Part shown: piece by piece, positions 9,246 through 18,809 of the stretch | Numbering within the stretch: the first letter of the stretch is position 1 | How the letters are laid out: every line of letters starts with the position of its first letter | DNA from: Bacillus sp. 03113 | GTDB taxonomy: Bacteria; Bacillota; Bacilli; Bacillales; Cytobacillaceae | Length of the DNA: 64,000 nucleotides | Direction: 5' to 3' | Assembly: GCF_006546985.1 (NCBI RefSeq) | Contig: NZ_VATK01000008.1 | Span: forward strand, 124,001 to 188,000 | Program-made: the position numbers and the translations under genes | The notes under the pieces: model-generated | The model's database searches: none | Told to the model about the DNA's origin: nothing | What the model saw: the letters and a program-made list of their open reading frames with translations, nothing else

Positions 9246-10997
9246 TTAATCACCTACATTCTCAACTAAATCTTCAAGCTGTTGATGATGATACATCTCT
9301 TGGTACCATCCCTCTTCCTGCATCAGTTCTTCATGTGTTCCGCTTTGCAGAATTCTTCCTTTTTCTAAAACAATGATCAGATTAGCATGCTGGATGGCAC
9401 TTAGACGATGTGAAGTAATCAAAGTTGTTTTCCCATATCTATTTTTCTTCAGTGATGATAATATCGCTTCTTCCGTTTTTGCATCAACTGCAGATAAGGA
9501 ATCATCTAGTATTAAGATTTCTGGATTTAATAAGAGTGCTCTAGCAATTGAAATTCGTTGCTTTTGTCCTCCTGACAGAGACACACCGCGTTCCCCTACT
9601 ACGGTTTCATATTGCTCTGGAAAACTCAAAATATCATCATGAATATTCGCAATCTTTGCAGCGCTTACGATTTCTTCTTTCGTAGCTAGCGGATTGGCAA
9701 ATGCTATATTTTCAGCAATGGTTGCTGAAAAAAGAAAATGATCCTGTGGTACGTACCCAATTGCTTCTCTTAGCTTATTGATTTTGTATTGTTTAATTGA
9801 CAAGCCACCGATATTAATGTTTCCATTATATTCGTCAATTTCTCGAATAAAAAGCTTCAATAAAGTCGTTTTCCCTGAACCAGTTTTCCCGACGATTCCG
9901 AGTGTATCTCCTTTATGAATGGAAAATTGAATATCTCTTAATACTTTTACTGAATCGTCTGATAAGGAACAGCTTTTTATATTAAATTCAATTGGACCAA
10001 TCGGCCTTTGATCAAGCGCATCTTCTGTATCCTTAATATCTTCATTTTCTTCTAAAAGAGTTGTGACTCGATCTAATGATGCTCTTCCTCTTTCCATGAT
10101 GTTAAATAACCAGCCAAAAGCGAGCATAGGCCAAATAAGAAGACCTAGATAAGTATTAAATGAAATAAGTTCTCCAATTGTTAATTCGCCCTCTAACACA
10201 AATTTTGCTCCAAAAGAGATCGATAGGAATAGGGAAGCAGCAACAATGATCGATATGGTTGGATCGAACAAAGAATCAATTTTTGCTACAGCTATGTTTT
10301 TCTTTACAACATCCTCCGAATGCCTCTGAAAATCAATAATATCTTCTTTTTCCTGCCCAAATGTTTTTAATACCTTTATCCCCATAATGCTTTCTTGAGT
10401 TTTATCATTTAATGTTGAAAACGCTTCTTGAGCCTTATGAAAATGTTTATGTAATCTCTTTCCATACCAGCTCGTTAATATTGCCATTATAGGCATAGGA
10501 AATAAGCTAATAATGGTGAGCTTCCAACTAATGGTTGTTGCCATCGTTAAAATTACAAAACAGCCTGTTGATAATGAATCAACCAAAGTCAAAACACCCA
10601 TTCCAGCTGTTTGCTGAATGGCTTGTAAATCATTCGTAGCGTGGGCCATCAAATCTCCCGTTCTTCTTCTCTGATAAAAGGATTGAGACATTTTAGTAAA
10701 ATGATCAAACAAACGATTGCGAAGCAGCTTCGACAGCTTAACAGCTGATCCAAAAATAAGATTTCTCCATACATAACGAAGCAAATACATCAATAGACCA
10801 ACAATCATGATAAGAGCTATCCATTGAAAAAGAATGGTTCTCGTTAATGTTTGTTCTTTAATATGGTCTACGATCAATCCAATGATTTTAGGAGGAAGAA
10901 GTTGGAGCAAAGATACCATAAGTAATAAACAAATACCTAGTAAGTAAGACTTTTTTTCTTGTTTAAAAAACCACATTAAATCAATAAAGACCTTCAT
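9246..10997 (-). CDS. ABC exporter half-transporter, YheI (BmrC)-like
   Basis: 583-residue half-transporter with six membrane helices followed by an ATPase domain: Walker A GKTGSGKTT, signature LSGGQKQRIS, Walker B ILILDDSLSAVD. The catalytic glutamate after Walker B is replaced by aspartate, so this subunit contributes the degenerate Walker B while its partner supplies the degenerate signature. One composite ATP site is therefore canonical and one impaired, as in known heterodimeric exporters. An AGGATG-type site precedes the ATG. The pair is inserted between yneF and ccdA relative to B. subtilis. Confidence 0.9.
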   Translation of the reverse strand: MKVFIDLMWFFKQEKKSYLLGICLLLMVSLLQLLPPKIIGLIVDHIKEQTLTRTILFQWIALIMIVGLLMYLLRYVWRNLIFGSAVKLSKLLRNRLFDHFTKMSQSFYQRRRTGDLMAHATNDLQAIQQTAGMGVLTLVDSLSTGCFVILTMATTISWKLTIISLFPMPIMAILTSWYGKRLHKHFHKAQEAFSTLNDKTQESIMGIKVLKTFGQEKEDIIDFQRHSEDVVKKNIAVAKIDSLFDPTISIIVAASLFLSISFGAKFVLEGELTIGELISFNTYLGLLIWPMLAFGWLFNIMERGRASLDRVTTLLEENEDIKDTEDALDQRPIGPIEFNIKSCSLSDDSVKVLRDIQFSIHKGDTLGIVGKTGSGKTTLLKLFIREIDEYNGNINIGGLSIKQYKINKLREAIGYVPQDHFLFSATIAENIAFANPLATKEEIVSAAKIANIHDDILSFPEQYETVVGERGVSLSGGQKQRISIARALLLNPEILILDDSLSAVDAKTEEAILSSLKKNRYGKTTLITSHRLSAIQHANLIIVLEKGRILQSGTHEELMQEEGWYQEMYHHQQLEDLVENVGD

Positions 10998-11156
10998 CTT
11001 ACATCCTCCAAAATGGCAGAAGCCCCATATATTTCTTACATAACCCTTAGTTTAGCAAAGATTAGAAATATTAGGTAGATTTTTACCTTGCTCAAACCAA
11101 CTGCTTTAATTGATTACATATTAAGGTGAACTAGCTAACTTCTAAAGTAAAAGAAA

Positions 11157-11178
11157 AAGCACTCATATTGAGTGCTAA
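11157..11178 (-). terminator. Terminator of yneF
   Basis: Hairpin AGCACTCA / TGAGTGCT followed by TTTTTCTTTT on the minus strand, just after the yneF stop. Confidence 0.85.
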
Positions 11179-11184
11179 GGAACC

Positions 11185-11400
11185 TTATTTTGATTGCTTA
11201 TTCATCGCATTCATCATTTGGTTGATTTTCTTCTGTGATGGCTTTTGACCCATCTGCATCATCATCATTTTTAACATTTGTTCATTGATAGGTGGATTTT
11301 TCTTTAGGTAGCTCATCATATACTTTCGAGCAATGAAAAATCCTAGTGCTACACCAGCTAGCAATGCTAGTATACCAACTAGAATAAGTTGCCAAATCAT
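11185..11400 (-). CDS. yneF: YneF family (UPF0154) membrane protein
   Basis: 71-residue protein with an N-terminal transmembrane segment (about residues 4-26), then [20 protein letters not shown] and a methionine-rich helix. This is the UPF0154/YneF family, conserved across low-GC Gram-positives, function unknown. It occupies the same place as in B. subtilis, between sirA and the ccd genes. An AAGGAGGAAATATGTT site precedes the start. Confidence 0.93.
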   Translation of the reverse strand: MIWQLILVGILALLAGVALGFFIARKYMMSYLKKNPPINEQMLKMMMMQMGQKPSQKKINQMMNAMNKQSK

Positions 11401-11487
11401 AACATATTTCCTCCTTCATGTTGTCTATCAATTAGTGTACTAGACCAAAGAGTATTATACAATATTTGCCCAAGATATTTCTCTTAT

Positions 11488-11925
11488 TTATACTAAATTT
11501 CTTTCTTTTATTGGCTTTAACCACCCAAAACGATAATGAGTTAAATCAATGGCTAAAAAAGAAGGCTCCAATTTTCTAAGAACCTCAAAAAAGATAGTCT
11601 CAGCATCATAATACCCATTGGATTCCAATTTTAAGTACCGTTCAAATATGGTTAGTTTTGCTGTACTCATTTTTTCATTTATGATAAAAAAAGTATGATT
11701 TTTTTCGGTAAAACCCATTTTCCTTTTAAGGGAAAATTGTAATTGTTGCTGCAATTTTAATTGTGAGATAGGTTTTGTGACATAATTAATCTGATCAGAC
11801 AGGATAGATTTCATTTCTCCATAAGATTTTTGAAACTCGTAGAAAAGATTAAAGAGAATTCTTTCTCTTCCAAAATAATGGGAGGCAAATTCATCTTCAA
11901 TTAAATAAAGCTGATAAGTTCTCAC
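11488..11925 (-). CDS. sirA: Sporulation inhibitor of replication SirA
   Basis: 145-residue protein matching SirA (YneE), which binds domain I of DnaA and blocks new rounds of replication in cells entering sporulation. YHYFGRE-like (SHYFGRER) and C-terminal ETIFFEVLRKLEPSFLAID plus GWLKPIKERN motifs are conserved. I chose the GTG at 11925 because AGGAGGGG lies just upstream; a longer in-frame ATG has no such site. A Spo0A-box-like heptamer about 95 bases upstream fits Spo0A activation. Confidence 0.9.
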   Translation of the reverse strand: MRTYQLYLIEDEFASHYFGRERILFNLFYEFQKSYGEMKSILSDQINYVTKPISQLKLQQQLQFSLKRKMGFTEKNHTFFIINEKMSTAKLTIFERYLKLESNGYYDAETIFFEVLRKLEPSFLAIDLTHYRFGWLKPIKERNLV

Positions 11926-12018
11926 TGCTTTACCCCTCCTACAAAAAGTTATACTCTCTATTATATATAAATTCGAGTGATTCTTTTGTCTGGTGTTGTA
12001 AAGAATATGAACCTTTTT

Positions 12019-12025
12019 TGTCGAA
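12019..12025. promoter_or_regulatory. Spo0A box (0A box) upstream of sirA
   Basis: Perfect consensus TGTCGAA on the plus strand. Further towards sirA there is a TATAAT-like -10 in the AT-rich stretch at about 11960, with a weak -35-like CAGACA. sirA is a known Spo0A target in B. subtilis; the site assignment here is inference from the match and its place. Confidence 0.5.
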
Positions 12026-12063
12026 TTTTGAATTTTCTTATTATTAATTATACAAAATCTCAT

Positions 12064-12356
12064 GAGAATACACCAAGAATTTATTCGAGCTTTGTGAAGT
12101 TATTGGTGTGAAGAGAAGGAGGAAAGAGAATGGTAGATAATCCTGATTTTTCAGGGAATTATATGTTCTGATTGTTATGTTTATCAACAGATAAATTCCG
12201 TACAAATTCATCCTAAGCTTCCTATTATCGAAAACAAAAAGGGTCCCCTAGGGACTAGAACATCGATCAAGTTAACGAGAAAAGTAATTGTAACTTCTTT
12301 ATCGAATCTTTTTTAGAAATTCTAGACACCTTAGAGCACCCTATTTTTATTTATTT
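12064..12356. other. Intergenic region between sirA and tkt
   Basis: No standard gene. It contains a 13-codon plus-strand micro-ORF (12130-12171) behind a strong GGAGG site, and near 12242-12256 a small hairpin GTCCC/GGGAC with a minus-strand T-run that may help terminate tkt transcription. Confidence 0.4.
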
Positions 12357-14363
12357 TTAATTTTGAAGCAATGCTTTAACGCGAGCTACTACATTTGAAA
12401 CAGTAAAGCCGTACTCTTCCAAGATCTTTGCTTCTGGTGCTGAAGCTCCGAATTGGTCGATCGCTAAAACTTCTCCTTCATCACCAGCGTATTTATGCCA
12501 TCCTAGTGAAGATCCCATTTCGATCGCTAAACGCTTTTTCACTTCTTTTGATATTACACTTTCTTTATACTCTTTACTTTGTGCTTCAAAGCGATCCCAA
12601 GAAGGCATACTAATAACAGATGTATAGATCCCTTCATTTTCAAGAGCTTTTTGAGCATCAACGGCAAGATTTACTTCAGATCCTGATGCTAATAGTAAAG
12701 CGTCTGGAGTTTCCTTACTAGAAGGTGAAACAATGTAAGCTCCTTTTAAAACGCCATCATAAGCTGCTTTATCTGTACCTTTTAATGTAGGTAAGTTTTG
12801 ACGAGTTAAAACTAGAGCAGTTGGTTTATCAGTAGATTTAATTGCTGTTTTCCAAGCTGCAGCCGTTTCATTACCATCTGCTGGGCGCACAATTGATAGG
12901 TTCGGCATTGCACGTAAAGATGCTAACTGTTCGATCGGCTCATGTGTTGGACCATCTTCACCAACCGCAATACTGTCATGTGTAAAGACATAAGTAACTG
13001 GTAATTTCATTAATGCTGCTAAACGGATGGCTGGACGTAAATAATCTGAGAACACAAAGAATGTTCCTCCAAATACATGTAACCCACCATGCAAGGCCAT
13101 ACCATTTAATGCAGCACCCATTGCAAATTCACGTACTCCAAACCAAATATTACGTCCATCATAAGATTCTGATGAAAAATCACCTGATCCATTAATCATC
13201 GTTTTATTTGATCCAGCTAAATCTGCAGATCCTCCAAAAAATGAAGGAAGATTTTTTGCTATGCTGTTTAACACTGATCCTGATGAAGCACGGCTTGCAA
13301 GACTTGACCCTTCTTCGTAGACAGGAATATCCTTATCCCAGCCAGCTGGAAGCTCATTGCTTATCGCTGTTTCAAATTGTTCACCAAGTTCAGGAAATTC
13401 TCTTTTGTACTGTGCTAATAGTGAATTCCACTCAGCTTCTTTCTTGCCACCTTGCTCAACAATTTGTTTATTAAAGTGCTCATAAACTTCTTCTGGAACA
13501 TAAAAATCTTCCTCAAATGTCCACTTATAAGCTTCTTTTGTAAGCTTAAGTTCGTCTGCACCAAGAGGAGCACCGTGAACATCTGATTTACCAGATTTAT
13601 TAGGTGAACCGTATCCAATGACCGTTTTTACCTCAATTAAAGTTGGTCTTGATGTGTCGCTTTTTGCTTCTTCTAAAGCCTTTGCAATTTCATTTAAATC
13701 ATTTCCATCTTCAACGCGAACATATTGCCAGCCATAAGAAATAAAGCGTTGTTCTACACTTTCAGAAAATGATTTATCAAGATCACCATCAAGTGAAATG
13801 TCATTTGAATCATAAAGTACAACTAAACGACCAAGTTTTAAATGACCTGCAAATGAAGCTGCTTCAGCTGAAACACCCTCCATTAAATCACCATCACCGC
13901 AAATCGCATATGTAAAATGATCAACTAAATTATAATTTTCTTTATTATAGACAGAAGCTAAATGACGTTCCGCCATAGCCATTCCAACAGACATCGCAAT
14001 CCCTTGACCTAGCGGACCTGTTGTTGCATCTACACCAGCAGTATGGCCAAACTCTGGATGCCCTGGAGTTTTACTTCCCCATTGACGAAATTCTTTAAGA
14101 TCATCAATAGTAAGACCATATCCTGCTAAATGTAACAAGCTATATAGCAACATCGAACCGTGTCCTGCTGAAAGAACAAATCGATCTCTGTTAAACCATT
14201 CAGGGTTTTGTGGGTTATGATTCATAAAACGAGTCCAAAGAGTGTACGCCATTGGTGCAGCACCCATTGGCATACCTGGATGACCAGAATTTGCTTTTTC
14301 AATTGCATCAATGGATAGTGTACGTATAGAGTTTATAGCTAACGTATCAATTTTTTCCAACAT
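12357..14363 (-). CDS. tkt: Transketolase
   Basis: 668-residue thiamine-diphosphate enzyme of the non-oxidative pentose phosphate pathway, moving two-carbon units between sugar phosphates in the cytoplasm. The N-terminus [27 protein letters not shown], the ThDP motif [20 protein letters not shown], the catalytic [11 protein letters not shown] region and the RPADGNE segment are all present. Length is normal. It sits between ynzC and sirA as in B. subtilis, probably as its own transcript. Confidence 0.98.
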   Translation of the reverse strand: MLEKIDTLAINSIRTLSIDAIEKANSGHPGMPMGAAPMAYTLWTRFMNHNPQNPEWFNRDRFVLSAGHGSMLLYSLLHLAGYGLTIDDLKEFRQWGSKTPGHPEFGHTAGVDATTGPLGQGIAMSVGMAMAERHLASVYNKENYNLVDHFTYAICGDGDLMEGVSAEAASFAGHLKLGRLVVLYDSNDISLDGDLDKSFSESVEQRFISYGWQYVRVEDGNDLNEIAKALEEAKSDTSRPTLIEVKTVIGYGSPNKSGKSDVHGAPLGADELKLTKEAYKWTFEEDFYVPEEVYEHFNKQIVEQGGKKEAEWNSLLAQYKREFPELGEQFETAISNELPAGWDKDIPVYEEGSSLASRASSGSVLNSIAKNLPSFFGGSADLAGSNKTMINGSGDFSSESYDGRNIWFGVREFAMGAALNGMALHGGLHVFGGTFFVFSDYLRPAIRLAALMKLPVTYVFTHDSIAVGEDGPTHEPIEQLASLRAMPNLSIVRPADGNETAAAWKTAIKSTDKPTALVLTRQNLPTLKGTDKAAYDGVLKGAYIVSPSSKETPDALLLASGSEVNLAVDAQKALENEGIYTSVISMPSWDRFEAQSKEYKESVISKEVKKRLAIEMGSSLGWHKYAGDEGEVLAIDQFGASAPEAKILEEYGFTVSNVVARVKALLQN

Positions 14364-14560
14364 AGTAAATACTTCCTTTCCCTAGGTGTTCTTACTTTAC
14401 TTATATTAAATGGACAATACCTTTTAGACAACCTATTGTGTCATAAATATTAAAAAAACATTCTCATTTGAAATAAAATAAGCATAAAAATGAAGATTTT
14501 CGATAAATGAACAGAGACATTCATTTATCGAAAAAAAAGTAAATGTATGCAATGATGTCC

Positions 14561-14794
14561 TTAATGGAGATTTTCTTTCGATTGAATATCTTTAAGCTTT
14601 TTCGGGGTTACATCTTTTCCATTTGGATCAATTACAGTTACTGATTTTAATGTATTTAACATGGACGATCGAAACGTTTTGAGATATTCACCTCTTAGCT
14701 TGGATTGTTCTTTCGCTTCATCATCTGTTAATCCGGTTTCTTTTGCTTTTTTCGCTAAAAAGTTAATTCTGGCTAATTTATCATTTTCTAACAT
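14561..14794 (-). CDS. ynzC: DUF896/UPF0291 protein YnzC
   Basis: 77-residue protein of the DUF896 family: two N-terminal helices ending in a C-terminal basic tail. Length equals B. subtilis YnzC, whose structure is a helical hairpin with no known function. It is the third gene of the SOS-regulated yneA-yneB-ynzC group, though a gap of about 144 bases separates it from yneB here. Confidence 0.93.
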   Translation of the reverse strand: MLENDKLARINFLAKKAKETGLTDDEAKEQSKLRGEYLKTFRSSMLNTLKSVTVIDPNGKDVTPKKLKDIQSKENLH

Positions 14795-14938
14795 GTCTTG
14801 GCTCCTTTAAAAAACTTACCATATTTCATGTCTTCAGATTATTGCAAAAATTATTCATATCGACATATGGTATATTTTTTATGTTAATAACCCAAAGCCA
14901 TATTACTAGAAAGAATGGATTTTGACAAGTAAAGCATC

Positions 14939-15598
<660 letters not shown>

Positions 15599-15609
15599 TT
15601 ACCAGTTCT

Positions 15610-15933
15610 TTAGTTTGATGCTAAATTAGTTACCTCATCATCAGAAAAGAGCTTATCTTTTACTGGAATGATAATTTCCTCACCGGGATAGATTCGATCA
15701 GATGCAACTTCATTATGCTTCACTACCCAGTTAATAAATTGCTCATTTGAAAGATTATGCTGTTTAGAATATTTATTTGAAATTTCCCAAAGAGAATCCC
15801 CGTCTTCGACAGTAATCGTCACATATTTTTGATTATCATGTTGTTTCATTGTGGTCATCAATACAAAAGTAATCACAATCGATAATAAGATTAGAATAAT
15901 AGTATAAGAGTTATTTTTCCAGATATTTTGCAT
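15610..15933 (-). CDS. yneA: SOS cell-division suppressor YneA
   Basis: 107-residue protein with an N-terminal transmembrane segment (about residues 10-29) and an extracytoplasmic LysM domain (about 38-90). YneA delays septation during DNA damage. I start it at MQNIWKN, behind GGGGTG; a GTG 18 bases upstream is possible. It is divergent from lexA and shares its LexA-box-rich control region. Confidence 0.9.
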   Translation of the reverse strand: MQNIWKNNSYTIILILLSIVITFVLMTTMKQHDNQKYVTITVEDGDSLWEISNKYSKQHNLSNEQFINWVVKHNEVASDRIYPGEEIIIPVKDKLFSDDEVTNLASN

Positions 15934-15952
15934 AAATAGCACCCCACACACA

Positions 15953-15966
15953 AGAATATATGTTCG
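15953..15966. promoter_or_regulatory. LexA box 1 (partial) at yneA
   Basis: On the minus strand CGAACATATATTCT, a partial match to the Bacillus CGAACNNNNGTTCG consensus, close to the yneA start. Confidence 0.5.
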
Positions 15967-15983
15967 TTTTTTATATTATAATC

Positions 15984-15997
15984 CGAACACTTGTTTT
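15984..15997. promoter_or_regulatory. LexA box 2
   Basis: CGAACACTTGTTTT, strong left half and near right half of the CGAACNNNNGTTCG consensus, midway between yneA and lexA. Confidence 0.75.
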
Positions 15998-16013
15998 GTG
16001 TCAACACTAAATT

Positions 16014-16027
16014 CGAACTTATGTTTG
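16014..16027. promoter_or_regulatory. LexA box 3, overlapping the lexA -35
   Basis: CGAACTTATGTTTG. It overlaps a likely -35 (TTGTAT, 16025-16030), 17 bases ahead of a perfect -10 TATAAT (16048-16053). This arrangement would give autorepression of lexA. Confidence 0.8.
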
Positions 16028-16085
16028 TATTCATTTGTTATACATGCTATAATGATGGCAAGTAAATCCATATGAGGTGCAAACT

Positions 16086-16709
16086 ATGGCAAAGTTATCG
16101 AAACGACAATTAGACATTTTAGATTTTATTAAAGAAGAAGTTAAGCTTAAGGGCTATCCTCCTTCCGTCCGTGAAATTGGAGAAGCCGTTGGACTTGCTT
16201 CTAGCTCAACCGTTCATGGACATTTGGCAAGACTGGAAAGCAAAGGACTTATTAGACGTGATCCAACAAAGCCTCGTGCAATTGAAATCTTAGATATAGA
16301 CGAGTCCAATACTATTCCAAAATACAATATTGTTAATGTACCTATACTTGGAAAAGTAACAGCAGGACAACCCATTACAGCGATTGAGAACATAGAGGAA
16401 TATTTTCCACTGCCAGAAAGACTCGTACCTTCAGATGAACATGTTTTTATGCTCGAAGTAATGGGAGAAAGCATGATAGAAGCAGGTATTTTGGATGGGG
16501 ATTACGTTATCGTCAAGCAGCAAAGCTCTGCGAACAATGGTGAAATCGTTGTAGCCATGACAGAAGATGATGAAGCAACTGTTAAAAGATTCTTTAAAGA
16601 AAAAGAGTTTATTAGACTTCAGCCAGAAAACTCCACTATGGAGCCGCTTGTCTTACGCAATGTTTCAATTTTAGGTAAAGTAATTGGTGTTTATCGTAAC
16701 ATTCATTAA
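16086..16709 (+). CDS. lexA: SOS repressor LexA
   Basis: 207-residue transcriptional repressor. It has an N-terminal winged helix-turn-helix (about residues 1-65) and a C-terminal self-cleaving protease domain with cleavage pair A93-G94, nucleophile S129 in GES129M and K167 in ATVKRFF. The start gives MAKLSKRQ behind GAGGTG. It represses lexA, yneA-yneB-ynzC and other SOS genes through the boxes in the divergent region, and is inactivated with RecA after DNA damage. Confidence 0.97.
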   Translation: MAKLSKRQLDILDFIKEEVKLKGYPPSVREIGEAVGLASSSTVHGHLARLESKGLIRRDPTKPRAIEILDIDESNTIPKYNIVNVPILGKVTAGQPITAIENIEEYFPLPERLVPSDEHVFMLEVMGESMIEAGILDGDYVIVKQQSSANNGEIVVAMTEDDEATVKRFFKEKEFIRLQPENSTMEPLVLRNVSILGKVIGVYRNIH

Positions 16710-16727
16710 TTTTAGTTAGGATCGGAG

Positions 16728-16761
16728 CCCTCAGCATGCAATTAATATCTGAGGGTTTTTT
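16728..16761 (+). terminator. Terminator of lexA
   Basis: Stem CCCTCAG / CTGAGGG with T6, right after lexA. Confidence 0.88.
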
Positions 16762-16833
16762 CTTTATATTAGAATATTATTTTTTGTTTATAGTATTGAC
16801 CTTTCACTTACCAAATTTTATAATATATCTATT

Positions 16834-16907
16834 GTCCCAGTAGCTCAGCAGGATAGAGCAACAGTTTCCTAAACTGTAGGTCGGGAGTTCGAATCTCTTC
16901 TGGGACG
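16834..16907 (+). tRNA. tRNA-Arg (anticodon CCT)
   Basis: A full cloverleaf can be drawn: acceptor GTCCCAG/CTGGGAC, D-stem GCTC/GAGC, anticodon stem ACAGT/ACTGT around loop TTCCTAA (anticodon CCT, reads AGG), and a T-arm with TTCGAAT. CCA is not encoded. It is the last clearly chromosomal gene before phage DNA, and its 3' half is a plausible attachment site. Confidence 0.95.
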
Positions 16908-17010
16908 TCGAAGAAACCTTTATGTATCAAGGGTTTCTTTTTTTGTTTTTGTTTGGAAACATGCTTAAAAACTTTAATTGGGAGCGAGTTGGGAGCGGAT
17001 TTAAAAAATA
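16870..17010. other. Probable left attachment region of the prophage
   Basis: Host synteny stops at the 3' end of the tRNA-Arg gene, and AT-rich non-syntenic DNA leading into phage genes starts just after it. tRNA 3' ends are usual targets of tyrosine integrases. A direct repeat GGGAGCG occurs twice (at about 16981 and 16992), which could be an integrase arm site. The matching right end is outside the window, so this is inference. Confidence 0.45.
16913..16945 (+). terminator. Terminator after tRNA-Arg
   Basis: Stem GAAACC/GGTTTC followed by a run of seven T, six bases past the tRNA. Confidence 0.8.
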
Positions 17011-17494
17011 GTCTTTTTTAGGATGTTTATAGGGTATTACGCATATTCTAAAACTCTCAAAAATATAAGATGATCGATAAACAATTTATAAAATCTGTTA
17101 ATTACTTTTTTATGTTTTACTGAAGATCTAACTATACATAATAATGAAGGCAAATAATCTAAATTGACTTTCTAATGATTTTGTCTAAAGAAAATCTGTA
17201 AATAAAAATGTTGCTTGGATTCCTTTCAGTTTAACAAAACGCTTTAATATAGTTTTACTGTATCCTTTCACTATTATTGTTCTGTTTAAAGTTAAAAACG
17301 AACTTTTTGGCTAAAAAAAATTATTCAGCTAAAAATGTACATAATAACGATCAAAGAGGACATTTAACGTAAAAAATGGGCTAATAATTTTAAAAAATTC
17401 ATTAAAAAAGTTCACTTTTTTTGCAGGAAATTTTATATATACGTCAAATTTTTAAAATAGATCACTTATAATATATAGAATTGGGAATGTTGTA
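17011..17494. other. AT-rich gene-free stretch at the prophage left end
   Basis: Very AT-rich, no ORF with a ribosome site. It probably holds the promoter of the plus-strand GAF-domain gene; TATAATATA near 17468 is a candidate -10. Confidence 0.4.
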
Positions 17495-18268
17495 ATGGAT
17501 AAAATTATTTCTGAATTATTTGAAAGATTACCAAATTGGTTTTTTATTCTTTCATCTATTTTATTGTTAATACTCTTAATAAGCATTTCAATTCCAATAT
17601 GGATTGCTGTTAAGCGTTACGCAGATTCTGCTGGAAAAGAAAATCGAATAATAACACTTCAAGAAGATATTGCAACACATAAAAAAATATCAGAAGTAAA
17701 TATTAATAGTACCTCTCAATTACAAAATGTACTTATGAATACTCGTTCCTTCTTTAATGCCTTTAATCAGCTGAAATACAAAGATGAAATTTTTTATGAT
17801 CAACTAATACAACGAATTGTAGAGGCGATTGCAGCAGATATTAAGTCCCAAGGTGGGGAACGGCATAGGTGTGGTATTTGGATAGAGGTACCAGAACAAG
17901 GACAGTTGAAATTAACAACTGGTAGTTCAGGATTCCCAGAACAATACATAGGTAATCGAGTGCTAGATATCAATAATTCAATTGCTGGGAGATCTTTTAG
18001 AAAGAAGCAAATAATTAAAGTAGATAATGTAGTAGAAGATACTGATTGGAGTTCTCAAGATTCTACAAACTCTTATTCCGCCTTAATATGTATACCGTTA
18101 GGAAATTGGGGAGTTGTAACAATTGATGCTAAAAATCCATTAAATGAAAATGCTCAGTTAATTGGGGAATTGTATTGCTCAATAATCGAAGGTATAATGG
18201 AGGAACTTCTCAATATTATGGCATATAATGAACATGAGCAGGATGTTGAAGTGCAGGCAGGTTCATAA
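17495..18268 (+). CDS. Membrane-anchored GAF-like domain protein (prophage-edge cargo)
   Basis: 257-residue protein with one N-terminal transmembrane segment (about residues 16-38), a short coiled coil (50-90) and a C-terminal domain with GAF-like features: GIWIEVPEQGQLKLTTGSSG, then SAGR-like NSIAGRSFRKKQII, and SALICIPLGNWGVVTIDAKN. GAF domains bind small ligands or signal. No output domain follows. It is transcribed away from the attachment site, opposite to the lytic genes, as typical of lysogeny-expressed cargo. Function is unknown. Confidence 0.6.
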   Translation: MDKIISELFERLPNWFFILSSILLLILLISISIPIWIAVKRYADSAGKENRIITLQEDIATHKKISEVNINSTSQLQNVLMNTRSFFNAFNQLKYKDEIFYDQLIQRIVEAIAADIKSQGGERHRCGIWIEVPEQGQLKLTTGSSGFPEQYIGNRVLDINNSIAGRSFRKKQIIKVDNVVEDTDWSSQDSTNSYSALICIPLGNWGVVTIDAKNPLNENAQLIGELYCSIIEGIMEELLNIMAYNEHEQDVEVQAGS

Positions 18269-18287
18269 ATGAAAGGGGGATTTGTTT

Positions 18288-18497
18288 ATGAATATCCAAA
18301 AAGATAAGGTGTTTTTACAGAAGGTTGCAGCAAGAACTGCATTAGAAAAAGGAAACATCAGTCACGAACAATATAAACTGTTAATGCAGAGAATTGAGAA
18401 TATAGAAGAAGAAATTAATTATGAGAATAAGCTTCGTAATTATAAAATGGATGAAGCAAAAAGGAAATTACTTAAAAAAAGACTAACCACTGTTTAA
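18288..18497 (+). CDS. Small coiled-coil protein, partner of the GAF gene
   Basis: 69-residue charged helical protein beginning MNIQKDKVFLQKV. I chose the ATG at 18288 because GAAAGGGGGA lies seven bases ahead of it; a TTG six bases upstream is poorer. It starts 19 bases after the GAF gene on the same strand, so the two form a probable operon ending in a strong terminator. I do not recognise the family. Confidence 0.7.
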   Translation: MNIQKDKVFLQKVAARTALEKGNISHEQYKLLMQRIENIEEEINYENKLRNYKMDEAKRKLLKKRLTTV

Positions 18498-18527
18498 AAG
18501 CCCTCTCATTTGAGAAGGGCTTTTTTA
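18497..18527 (+). terminator. Terminator of the GAF/coiled-coil operon
   Basis: AAAGCCC...GGGCTTTTTT hairpin overlapping the stop codon. Confidence 0.85.
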
Positions 18528-18546
18528 ATTAATCATAAAAAGATGA

Positions 18547-18575
18547 ATCCTTTAGGTAGTAGCAACCAAAAGGAT
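18547..18575 (-). terminator. Possible terminator after the lysin region
   Basis: Arms ATCCTTT / AAAGGAT with a T-rich tail on the minus strand. It would stop the late lysis transcript before the cargo operon. Confidence 0.4.
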
Positions 18576-18681
18576 CCTCGGAGTTGGAGTATACTCCTTT
18601 TTCTAGTAAGATTAAATATTAAACTTCATTGGAGTATAGTTAGAATACCATGATAGGTTATACTTAACATTTATTTAATTA

Positions 18682-18809
18682 AATTTTTTCTACATATTTC
18701 GTATTAGCTGTCACTAAGTTGCCACTTTTCAACTTGTACATTTTTGAACCGTTCACCATAAACGTCTTAACAACCGTGAAGATCTCTCCTGCTTTTTCTG
18801 TTGCTTTCT
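18682..18809 (-). pseudogene. Detached C-terminal domain of the lysin, out of frame
   Basis: Directly after the lysin stop, another minus-strand frame reads on for about 40 codons: EKAGEIFTVVKTFMVNGSKM, then YKLKSGNLVTANTKYVEKI and a stop at 18682. This looks like the small C-terminal domain found at the end of some Bacillus phage amidases and lysins. No start codon or ribosome site serves it. A net shift of two bases near AAATAAAG would fuse it to the lysin. Confidence 0.55.
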
